Below, one piece after another: positions 1 through 10,010 of a stretch of 18,068 nt of DNA. The stretch is from NCBI GenBank assembly GCA_002339725.1, contig DDKN01000108.1, positions 1 to 18,068 on the forward strand. The letters run 5' to 3'. The translations under genes were made by a program, and so were the position numbers. The notes under the pieces were generated by a model, which had not been told where the DNA came from, did not search any database, and was given only the letters and a program-made list of their open reading frames with translations. Each line of letters opens with the position of its first letter. Position 1 is the first letter of the stretch. Source of the DNA: Thiobacillus sp. UBA2597. Lineage in GTDB: Bacteria > Pseudomonadota > Gammaproteobacteria > Burkholderiales > Thiobacillaceae.

Positions 1-1840
1 TCTTCGCCACTGGCTGGCGGAGGGGTGCGAACGCCTCGGCATCGTGGTGTTCGACCGGGTCACGGCCCGACGCCTGCGCGCCCGGCTCGAGCGCCAGGGC
101 ATCCTGGTGCAGGACGAGACCGGCTGGACCTTCACCACCGCGGCGGTGAGCCATGTGCTCGACCGCTGGTTCGCGCTGCTGCAGGACGACTGTTATTACC
201 GCGACCTGCTTGACCTGTTGAAGTCACCCTATGTCTTTGCCGATGAGGCGCCAGACGCCGTCCAGGCGGCAGTCGCCGATCTGGAACTGGCCGTGCGCCG
301 CAGCGGGGTGGTCGAAGGCTGGAGCCGCTTTGAACAATTGGCCGGACAAAAGGGGCTGACGGCCGCGGCGGCATTGCTGCAGCGCCTGCAGGCCGCGCGC
401 GGGATGTTTGCCGCGCCGCGGCTGACACTGGCCGAATGGCAGGCGCGCCTGCTCCAGGCGCTCGAGCAAATCGGTGCCGTCCTGGCGTTCGAGCGCGATT
501 GGGCCGGGGGGCAGCTGCTCGCCCTGCTGCGGCGCCTGCAGCAGGAAAATGCCGCACCGGGCAAGGCAACGCGCTACCGCTTCAGCGAATGGCGACGCTG
601 GCTGCAACTGCAGCTGGACCAGGCCACCTTCGTCGACGACCGGGTCGAAAGCCCGGTGCGCTTCACCCACCTGCGCGCGGCGCGCCTGCGCGAGTTCGAT
701 GCAGTGCTCCTGCTCGGCGCCGATGCCGCACATCTGCCGGAGCCGGCCGCGCCCGGCCTGTTTAATCAGGCGGTGCGTCAGGAGCTGGGCCTGCCGGGGC
801 GGGCCGAGCGCGAGGCCGATTTGCAGGCGGCCCTGGCCGATGTCATCGGCCGCACGCCGAAGATCGCGGCGACCTGGCAGTCGGTGCGCGCGGGTGAGCC
901 TGCCGCCCTCAGCCCCTGGCTGGAAACGCTCGATCTGGCGCATCGACAGCGCTACGGCCAGAGCCTCAAACAGGCGCCGCTGGCGGCGTTCGATGCAGTG
1001 GCGGCCGGGCTGTCTTTGCCGCGGCCGAGCGCCGCCCCGGCGCCGCCTGCCGATCACCTGCCCGAGCGGCTGACGGTAAGCGGCTGGCAAAGCCTGGTCG
1101 ATTGCCCCTATCGCTTCCATGCCCGGCACCTGCTCGGCCTGAATGAGCTGGACGAGGTCGCCGAAGCGATGGACAAGCGCGATTATGGCACCCTGATCCA
1201 TGCAGCTTTGGCGAAGTTCCACGCAGATAACCCCAGGTTGTCAGAAAAGCCCCGCGCCGTACTGGAAGCGGACCTGAGTGCGGCCGTGGCCGCGGTCTTT
1301 GCCCAGGCCGGCCCGGGCCAATACCTGGCCGAGGCCTGGCGCCTGCGCTGGCAGCGGCGCCAGTCGGCCTATATCGATTGGGCGCTCCATTGGGAGCGGG
1401 CCGGCCACCGTTTCGTCCGGGCCGAGGTCGAGGCGGCACGGCAGGTAACGGTCGGCGCGGGAACGGTCCGGCTGGAAGGCCGGCTGGATCGGCTCGATGC
1501 CGGCCCCGACGGGCCGGCCGTGCTCGATTACAAGACCGGGGCGGCGCAGACCTTGCGCAACAAGCTCAAACAGCCCGGCGAAGACGTGCAACTGCCTTGT
1601 TATGCCTGGCTCGCCGGGGCGGCCGAGGCGGCCTTCGTCATGCTCGATGAGGACAAGGTGAGCGATCTGGCCTGGCAAGGCGATCTGGCCCGGGCGGCCG
1701 CGGCCGAGGCGGAACGCTTTGAAGCGGTATTCGCCGCCCTGGCCCGCAAAGCGGTGCTGCCGGCCCAGGGCCGAACCCGGGTCTGCGCCCGCTGCGAAAT
1801 GCGCGGCCTGTGCCGGCGCGATCATTGGTCGGCGCCCTAG
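1..1840 (+). CDS. PD-(D/E)XK nuclease, AddB/RecB-like, 5' end outside window
   Basis: The reading frame is open from base 2 with no start codon before a GTG at 44, and the first residues already look like internal sequence, so the gene begins upstream of the window. Numbering from the GTG at 44, the C-terminal third carries a RecB/AddB-type nuclease domain: a DCPYRF segment (Cys354), a GTLIH motif (His386), an EGRLDRLD segment, and LDYKTG with Asp495 and Lys497. Three more cysteines, Cys581, Cys584 and Cys590 (CxxCx5C), complete the four-cysteine pattern that holds a 4Fe-4S cluster in AddB-type nucleases. The part before it resembles the degenerate helicase-like region of AddB; I see no Walker A motif in the visible part. 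The likely role is exonuclease in double-strand break processing, probably with an AddA-like helicase encoded outside the window. A stand-alone repair nuclease is possible. The nuclease call is firm; the AddB identity is less so. Confidence 0.88.
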   Translation, partial: LRHWLAEGCERLGIVVFDRVTARRLRARLERQGILVQDETGWTFTTAAVSHVLDRWFALLQDDCYYRDLLDLLKSPYVFADEAPDAVQAAVADLELAVRRSGVVEGWSRFEQLAGQKGLTAAAALLQRLQAARGMFAAPRLTLAEWQARLLQALEQIGAVLAFERDWAGGQLLALLRRLQQENAAPGKATRYRFSEWRRWLQLQLDQATFVDDRVESPVRFTHLRAARLREFDAVLLLGADAAHLPEPAAPGLFNQAVRQELGLPGRAEREADLQAALADVIGRTPKIAATWQSVRAGEPAALSPWLETLDLAHRQRYGQSLKQAPLAAFDAVAAGLSLPRPSAAPAPPADHLPERLTVSGWQSLVDCPYRFHARHLLGLNELDEVAEAMDKRDYGTLIHAALAKFHADNPRLSEKPRAVLEADLSAAVAAVFAQAGPGQYLAEAWRLRWQRRQSAYIDWALHWERAGHRFVRAEVEAARQVTVGAGTVRLEGRLDRLDAGPDGPAVLDYKTGAAQTLRNKLKQPGEDVQLPCYAWLAGAAEAAFVMLDEDKVSDLAWQGDLARAAAAEAERFEAVFAALARKAVLPAQGRTRVCARCEMRGLCRRDHWSAP

Positions 1841-1867
1841 CGCCGGCCCGGAAAACCCGAGCCGGCG
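1841..1867 (+). terminator. GC hairpin after the nuclease gene
   Basis: Directly after the stop codon a 7-base stem (cgccggc, 1841-1847, with gccggcg, 1861-1867) encloses a 13-base loop. No T-run follows, so it is at best a weak or factor-assisted terminator. A second stem, gggcgga (1884-1890) with tccgccc (1904-1910) followed by tttat, has a more terminator-like tail but overlaps the gltB promoter. Confidence 0.3.
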
Positions 1868-1873
1868 TCGAGG

Positions 1874-1902
1874 TTGGCGGGGCGGGCGGATACAGATAAA
1901 AT
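1874..1902 (+). promoter_or_regulatory. Predicted sigma70 promoter of gltB
   Basis: TTGGCG at 1874-1879 (four of six matches to the -35 consensus) and TAAAAT at 1897-1902 (five of six to the -10 consensus) are separated by exactly 17 bases. Transcription would start near 1909, giving a leader of about 35 bases. The leader just before the gltB ATG is A-rich (ttaaaaaaacaaa) and has no clear Shine-Dalgarno sequence. I do not see a convincing operator for a nitrogen regulator. Confidence 0.55.
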
Positions 1903-1942
1903 TTCCGCCCTTTATCCAGAGTTTCCGGGTTAAAAAAACAAA

Positions 1943-6400
<4,458 letters not shown>

Positions 6401-6404
6401 TGTC

Positions 6405-6590
6405 ATGTCCGATGTTTTGGCTCCGGCCGCTCCGCTTCACATCGGCATTGCCGATGTGAGCCTGCGCCGCAACTTCGTTGTGGCGCAGGCCGCTTTGCTT
6501 AACTTTCGCTTCGCTCAAGTTGGCCTGCACCGAAAACATCAGACAGGCGGTACTCTGCAGGCGGGTTGTGAGGTAATTGGCTATGTCTGA
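6405..6590 (+). CDS. Possible 61-codon leader ORF between gltB and gltD
   Basis: An ATG 4 bases after the gltB stop, preceded by AAGGA (6392-6396) at 8-base spacing, opens a frame starting MSDVLAPAAP and ending at a TGA (6588-6590) that overlaps the first codons of gltD (ATG at 6583) in another frame. The first four residues, MSDV, repeat the N-terminus of GltD. No domain, signal peptide or family resemblance is seen, and the frame runs through the inverted repeats, so the peptide is probably not functional in itself. Its translation could carry ribosomes from gltB to gltD and keep the two genes coupled across the insertion. It may equally be an untranslated chance frame. Confidence 0.2.
   Translation: MSDVLAPAAPLHIGIADVSLRRNFVVAQAALLNFRFAQVGLHRKHQTGGTLQAGCEVIGYV
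6436..6460. repeat. Perfect palindrome inside the gltB-gltD insert
   Basis: The arms cacatcggca (6438-6447) and tgccgatgtg (6449-6458) are exact reverse complements around a single base. Pairing can extend outward by t-a and a U-G pair to 6436 and 6460. As RNA it would form a hairpin of about 11 pairs with a 3-base loop. Confidence 0.75.
6460..6490. repeat. 14-pair hairpin inside the gltB-gltD insert
   Basis: The arms gcctgcgccgcaac (6460-6473) and gttgtggcgcaggc (6477-6490) pair along their whole length with one G-U pair (6469 with 6481) around a ttc loop. It directly abuts the palindrome at 6436-6460. There is no T-run after it, so it does not look like an intrinsic terminator. Confidence 0.75.
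6485..6528. repeat. Third inverted repeat, overlapping the second hairpin
   Basis: gcaggcc (6485-6491) pairs with ggcctgc (6522-6528). An inner stem of aactt (6501-6505) with aagtt (6517-6521) stacks directly on the right-hand arm, leaving a bulge at 6492-6500. The bases gcaggc at 6485-6490 also form the right arm of the 6460-6490 hairpin, so the two structures exclude each other. Confidence 0.6.
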
Positions 6591-6596
6591 TGTTTT
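6533..6596 (+). promoter_or_regulatory. Inverted repeat able to mask the gltD start
   Basis: aaaacatcagaca (6533-6545) is the exact 13-base reverse complement of tgtctgatgtttt (6584-6596), which begins inside the gltD start codon. One further G-U pair (6532 with 6597) can be added. In RNA this stem would pair the first gltD codons and loop out the GAGG ribosome-binding site at 6570-6573. The same 6533-6544 segment can instead pair with 6407-6418 (11 of 12). The pairing is directly visible; any regulatory effect is inferred. Confidence 0.35.
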
Positions 6597-7986
6597 TCAA
6601 TTCCTGAAGATCGCCCGCCGGGACGGCGCCAAGACCCCGGCCGAGGTGCGCAAGACCGAGTTCAAGGAAATCTACGCGCAGATGGACGCCGACCAGGCCA
6701 AGGAACAGGCCGGTCGCTGCCTGGCCTGCGGCAACCCCTATTGCGAGTGGAAGTGCCCGGTGCACAACTTCATCCCCAACTGGCTCAAGCTGGTGGAGGA
6801 AGGCCGCATTTTCGAGGCGGCGGAGCTGTCGCACCAGACCAATTCCCTGCCTGAGGTCTGCGGCCGCGTCTGTCCGCAGGACCGGCTGTGCGAGGGTGCC
6901 TGCACCCTGCAGCAGGGCAACTTCGGCGCCGTCACCATCGGCCAGGTCGAGCGTTACATCTCCGAGACCGCCTTCGCCCAGGGCTGGCGCCCGGACCTGA
7001 GCCAGGTCACGCCTACCGGCAAGCGGGTGGCGGTGATCGGTGCCGGCCCGGCCGGCCTGGGCTGCGCCGACGTGCTGGCGCGCAACGGGGTCAAGGCCGT
7101 GGTGTTCGACCGCTACGAGGAGATCGGCGGCCTGCTCACCTTCGGCATCCCCGAGTTCAAGATGGAAAAGGGCGTGATGTCGCGCCGGCGCGAGATCTTC
7201 GAGGGCATGGGCATCGAGTTCCGCCTGAACACCGAGGTCGGCAAGGACGTGCAGATGGCGGACCTGCTCAAGGAATACGACGCCGTGTTCATGGGCATGG
7301 GCACCTACACCTACATGAAGGCGGACATCCCGGGCGAGGACCTGCCCGGCGTGATGCCGGCGCTGCCTTACCTCATCTCCAACGTGAAGCACTGCCTGGG
7401 CTACCCGCAGGACGCGTTTATCGACATGAAGGGCCTGCGCGTGGTGGTGCTCGGCGGCGGCGATACCGCCATGGACTGCAACCGCACCGCCATCCGCCAG
7501 GGCGCCGCCTCGGTCACCTGCGCCTACCGCCGCGACGAGGCCAACATGCCCGGCTCCAAGCGCGAGGTGGCCAACGCCAAGGAGGAGGGCGTGCAGTTTT
7601 TGTGGAACCGCCAGCCGGTCGAGATCGTGGGTAATGGCAAAGTGGAGGGCATCAAGCTGGTGACCACCACCCTGGGTGAGCCCGACGTGCGCGGCCGCCG
7701 CTCGCCTGTGGTCGTGCCCGGCTCGGAAGAGATCGTGCCTTGCGACCGGGTGCTGGTGGCCTTCGGCTTCCGGCCCAACCCGCAGCCCTGGTTCGCCGAG
7801 TTCGGCATCGCCACCGACCCGGGCGGCCGCGTCATCGCCCGCGGCCAGAAGCACGCCTACCAGACCGCCAACGAGAAGATCTTCGCCGGCGGCGACATGG
7901 TGCGCGGTTCCGATCTGGTGGTCACCGCGGTATTCGAAGGCCGCGAGGCGGCCAAGGGCATCCTGGAATACCTCGGCGTCTGGTAA
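6583..7986 (+). CDS. gltD: Glutamate synthase (NADPH) small subunit
   Basis: This is the beta subunit of GOGAT, an FAD enzyme that takes electrons from NADPH and passes them through iron-sulfur clusters to the FMN of GltB. The ATG at 6583 (467 residues, MSDVFQFLK) is chosen because GAGG at 6570-6573 lies 9 bases upstream; an in-frame TTG at 6577 is less likely. The N-terminal cysteines Cys46, Cys49, Cys54 and Cys58 (CLACGNPYCEWKC) and Cys93, Cys97, Cys103 and Cys107 (CGRVCPQDRLCEGAC) fit two 4Fe-4S clusters. The FAD Rossmann motif GAGPAG starts at residue 153, the NADPH motif GGGDTAMD near 291, and the FAD-contacting FAGGDMVRG lies near the C-terminus. The gene appears intact. Only its junction with gltB is odd. 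Confidence 0.97.
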   Translation: MSDVFQFLKIARRDGAKTPAEVRKTEFKEIYAQMDADQAKEQAGRCLACGNPYCEWKCPVHNFIPNWLKLVEEGRIFEAAELSHQTNSLPEVCGRVCPQDRLCEGACTLQQGNFGAVTIGQVERYISETAFAQGWRPDLSQVTPTGKRVAVIGAGPAGLGCADVLARNGVKAVVFDRYEEIGGLLTFGIPEFKMEKGVMSRRREIFEGMGIEFRLNTEVGKDVQMADLLKEYDAVFMGMGTYTYMKADIPGEDLPGVMPALPYLISNVKHCLGYPQDAFIDMKGLRVVVLGGGDTAMDCNRTAIRQGAASVTCAYRRDEANMPGSKREVANAKEEGVQFLWNRQPVEIVGNGKVEGIKLVTTTLGEPDVRGRRSPVVVPGSEEIVPCDRVLVAFGFRPNPQPWFAEFGIATDPGGRVIARGQKHAYQTANEKIFAGGDMVRGSDLVVTAVFEGREAAKGILEYLGVW

Positions 7987-8006
7987 GCTGCTATCGCCCC
8001 GGCTCC

Positions 8007-8038
8007 AACCAACCCCGCCGCGTGCGGGGTTGGTTTTT
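8007..8038 (+). terminator. Intrinsic terminator of gltBD
   Basis: A perfect 12-base stem, aaccaaccccgc (8007-8018) with gcggggttggtt (8024-8035), encloses a 5-base loop and ends in a run of five T (8034-8038). It lies about 20 bases after the gltD stop and ends the gltBD transcript before the next gene. Confidence 0.9.
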
Positions 8039-8068
8039 CCGGGGGCTGAAGAGCGTTAAGGCAGCCTC

Positions 8069-8797
8069 ATGCGCATCATCCTCGCCATCGTCATGCTTTG
8101 CGTGGCCATTGCCGCGCGGGCGACCACACCGCCGCAGGGCTTCACCGCCCGCTACAGCCTGAGCCTGGAAGGGATGCCTTTGGGCGAAACCGAGCGCAGG
8201 CTGGAAAGGCTCGCCAATGGTGACTATCTCTATGCCACCCGCACCCAGGCCACCGGCGTGGCCGCCCTGCTGATGAAGGACCGCATCCGGGAGGAAAGCC
8301 GCTTTCGCTTCAGCAAGGGCCGGTTCCTGCCGCTGGAATACCGCTACGAACGCAGCGGCGGCAAACAGGCGCGCTCGAGCAGCGTGCAGTTCGACTGGAA
8401 GACCCGGCAGGCCCGTGGCAGCCACAACGGGGAGGTCTGGCAGGTGCCGGTCAAGCCCGGCGTGCTGGACCGTTTGCTCTATCAACTGGCCGTGACCTAC
8501 GACCTGCAGACGCAGCGCAAGCGCCTGAGCTACCAAATCGCAGAGCGCGGCGCCGTCAAGCAGTACGATCTGGCGCAGGCAGGGGAGGAGATTTTGGACA
8601 CGCCGCTCGGGCCGCAGGCGACGCTCAAGCTGCAGCGGATCGAGGGCGACTACGAGACCAGCCTGTGGCTGGCCAAGGGCCTGGTCTATTTGCCGGTGCG
8701 CATCGAGCACACCGAGGACGGCAAGCGCTATCGTGCGGAACTTTCGGCCGTGTCAGGCATCGCCCTGCCGGCCATGCCTAGACCGGCGCCGCGCTGA
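8069..8797 (+). CDS. DUF3108 family exported protein
   Basis: This 242-residue protein begins with a Sec-type signal peptide (hydrophobic residues 3-16, likely cleavage after ARA at residue 18). The mature part reads as beta-rich, with family-typical features: the FTARYSLSLEGMPLG opening, a YLYATRTQATGVAALL segment, and a WLAKGLVYLPVRIEH segment near the end. The DUF3108 assignment is by pattern recognition; the family has no established biochemical role that I can name. A periplasmic or envelope location follows from the signal peptide. AAGG at 8058-8061 is 7 bases before the ATG. The gene follows the gltBD terminator, so it needs its own promoter, which I could not pick out in the short gap. 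It converges on the adenylyltransferase gene with 3 bases between the stops and no clear terminator. Confidence 0.8.
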   Translation: MRIILAIVMLCVAIAARATTPPQGFTARYSLSLEGMPLGETERRLERLANGDYLYATRTQATGVAALLMKDRIREESRFRFSKGRFLPLEYRYERSGGKQARSSSVQFDWKTRQARGSHNGEVWQVPVKPGVLDRLLYQLAVTYDLQTQRKRLSYQIAERGAVKQYDLAQAGEEILDTPLGPQATLKLQRIEGDYETSLWLAKGLVYLPVRIEHTEDGKRYRAELSAVSGIALPAMPRPAPR

Positions 8798-8800
8798 GGC

Positions 8801-9550
8801 TTAGCCGGCGGCACAGACCGGGCAGCGCGGATCCCGCTTCAAGCGGATGGCGCGCCATTCGGCATCGAGGGCGTTGTAGAGCAGCAAGCGGCCGTTCAGG
8901 CTGTGGCCGATACCCATCAAAAGCTTCAGGGCCTCGGCCGCCTGCAGGGCGCCGACCACGCCGACCAGGGGCGCGAACACGCCGAATTCGGCGCAGCGCA
9001 TCTCCGATTCTTCCGCCTGTTCCGGAAACAGACAGGCATAACAGGGCGCATCGCCCCGGCGCAGATCGAACACGCTGATCTGGCCATCGAAGCGCACCGC
9101 CGCCCCGGACACCAGGGGTCTACTGTGTTGGACGCAGGCGCGGTTGATGGCGTGGCGGGTGGCGAAATTGTCGCTGCAATCGAGCACCACATCGGCCTGG
9201 CCGACCAGCTGCGCCAGGCGGCTGCCGGCCAGGCGCTCGGCCAGCGGCTCGATTCGCACCTCCGGATTCATCGCCCGCATGCGGCGCGCGGCAGAGGCGG
9301 CCTTGTTCTCGGCCAGGCTCGTCATGTCGTGGGCGATCTGCCGCTGCAGATTGGTCAGTTCGACCACATCGGCGTCGGCCAGGCTGATGCGGCCGACGCC
9401 GGCCGCAGCCAGATACAGGGCGGCGGGCGAGCCCAGGCCGCCGGCGCCGACGATCAGGGCATGCGCGGCGAGCAGCCGTGCCTGGCCCTCGATGCCGATC
9501 TCGTCGAGCAGGATATGGCGGGAATAACGCAGGAGTTGCGAATCGTCCAT
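8801..9550 (-). CDS. moeB: MoeB/ThiF/HesA-type adenylyltransferase
   Basis: This is an E1-like enzyme that adenylates the C-terminal glycine of a ubiquitin-like sulfur carrier (MoaD in molybdopterin synthesis, ThiS in thiamine synthesis). The chosen start gives 249 residues, typical for MoeB, and the family opening MDDSQLLRYSRHILL. A longer start at 9580 adds ten residues and cannot be excluded. The ATP-binding loop GAGGLGS is at residues 35-41; ADADVVELTNLQRQ follows, then DCSDNFATR. Two CxxC pairs (CYAC, and CPVC at 243-246) fit the structural zinc site. A cysteine before EFGVFAPLVGVVGALQ sits where family members carry the reactive cysteine. No MoaD or ThiS gene lies nearby, so MoeB against ThiF is not settled by context. 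It is the last gene of the leftward block. Confidence 0.85.
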   Translation of the reverse strand: MDDSQLLRYSRHILLDEIGIEGQARLLAAHALIVGAGGLGSPAALYLAAAGVGRISLADADVVELTNLQRQIAHDMTSLAENKAASAARRMRAMNPEVRIEPLAERLAGSRLAQLVGQADVVLDCSDNFATRHAINRACVQHSRPLVSGAAVRFDGQISVFDLRRGDAPCYACLFPEQAEESEMRCAEFGVFAPLVGVVGALQAAEALKLLMGIGHSLNGRLLLYNALDAEWRAIRLKRDPRCPVCAAG

Positions 9551-9596
9551 CGACGCGTGCGGCGAGAGACGCCGGCTCATGCCCCCGGCCCGGCAC

Positions 9597-9992
9597 TCAT
9601 TTGTATTGACGCCATTCGGCCGGGGTTTGGTCGTGGTCGCCGTGCGGCCGCTTGTGCCAGGCGTCGACATGGGGCTGATAGCGTTTGGTCGGCGTGGCCG
9701 GGCGGCTCAGGTTTTCGCGCTGGGTGCGCTCGCAATAGTAAACCAGGGCGTATTTGAGGCGGGTGAGCAGGGTGCTGTAAAGATGAAAGCCTTGGGCCTC
9801 CAGGCCGCTCACCAAGCCTTCGAGGGTGTAATCGGTGACGGGATAGTGCACCTCGATCGTCTGCGGGTCGATCTGGCGTGCGCTCAAGCCAGGCAGGCCC
9901 TCGAGGATCTGCAGGGCCAGTGCGGTCTGGCCGGCCGGGAAAGGGTCGAACACGATTTCACGACGCTTCTGAAGCTCCATGGGGGTGTTCAT
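9597..9992 (-). CDS. Unrecognised 131-residue conserved-looking protein
   Basis: I do not recognise this protein. GGAGGG lies just before the ATG at 9992, supporting that start. It has no signal peptide or membrane segment, so it should be cytoplasmic. Residues from about 10 to 90 look like an alternating beta-alpha fold: EIVFDPFPAG, then a helix with LQILEGLPGL, then a strand TIEVHYPVTDY, then a helix LEGLVSGLEAQGFHL. This resembles the order of heavy-metal-associated ferredoxin-like domains, but there is no CxxC metal site and the only cysteine is in YYCERTQ. The C-terminal 35 residues are polar and rich in His, Asp, Arg and Trp. It lies 18 bases after ctpA and shortly before the adenylyltransferase, so it is probably co-transcribed with both. 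Confidence 0.7.
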   Translation of the reverse strand: MNTPMELQKRREIVFDPFPAGQTALALQILEGLPGLSARQIDPQTIEVHYPVTDYTLEGLVSGLEAQGFHLYSTLLTRLKYALVYYCERTQRENLSRPATPTKRYQPHVDAWHKRPHGDHDQTPAEWRQYK

Positions 9993-10010
9993 GTTGCCCT
10001 CCGGTTGTCG

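Larger units (their letters stand above)
6405..6582. mobile_element. Candidate small repeat element between gltB and gltD
   Basis: gltB and gltD are separated by 182 bases, against a few bases at other junctions in the window. The segment consists largely of inverted repeats and is bracketed by near-identical 14-base sequences, one at each boundary, the second being the present gltD start. Removing 6405-6582 would join the gltB stop to tgtc-ATGTCTGATGTTTTT, with AAGGA (6392-6396) 8 bases before the ATG: a normal tight junction. Inverted ends are also visible: gtccgatgttttgg at 6407-6420 against ccgaaaacatcagac at 6530-6544. It has no transposase and is too short to encode one, so if mobile it would be a MITE-like element. 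It is open in one frame on each strand (about 60 codons each). The alternative is a locally evolved leader or a rearrangement scar. Seen: the repeats. Inferred: insertion. Confidence 0.4.
6405..6596 (+). repeat. 14-base direct repeats flanking the insert
   Basis: The sequence atgtcYgatgtttt occurs at 6405-6418 (Y = c) and 6583-6596 (Y = t), 13 of 14 identical, 178 bases apart. Each begins with an ATG in a different frame. Both copies have a purine-rich ribosome-binding site upstream: AAGGA for the first and GAGG (6570-6573) for the second. The arrangement fits either a target-site duplication or duplication of the gltD start region. Confidence 0.6.

Noticed and set aside
6436..6528. CRISPR-like or REP-array reading of the tandem hairpins
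   Set aside because: The hairpins differ from one another and have no regular spacers or repeated unit, so they do not form an array.
6485..6560. Neisseria-type DNA uptake sequence near cagacaggcgg
   Set aside because: It only loosely resembles the uptake motif, lacks an exact 10-12 base match, and appears once in the window.
8783..8813. Bidirectional terminator between the DUF3108 gene and the adenylyltransferase gene
   Set aside because: Only a 5-base inverted repeat (ccggc / gccgg) is present, without T-runs on either side.
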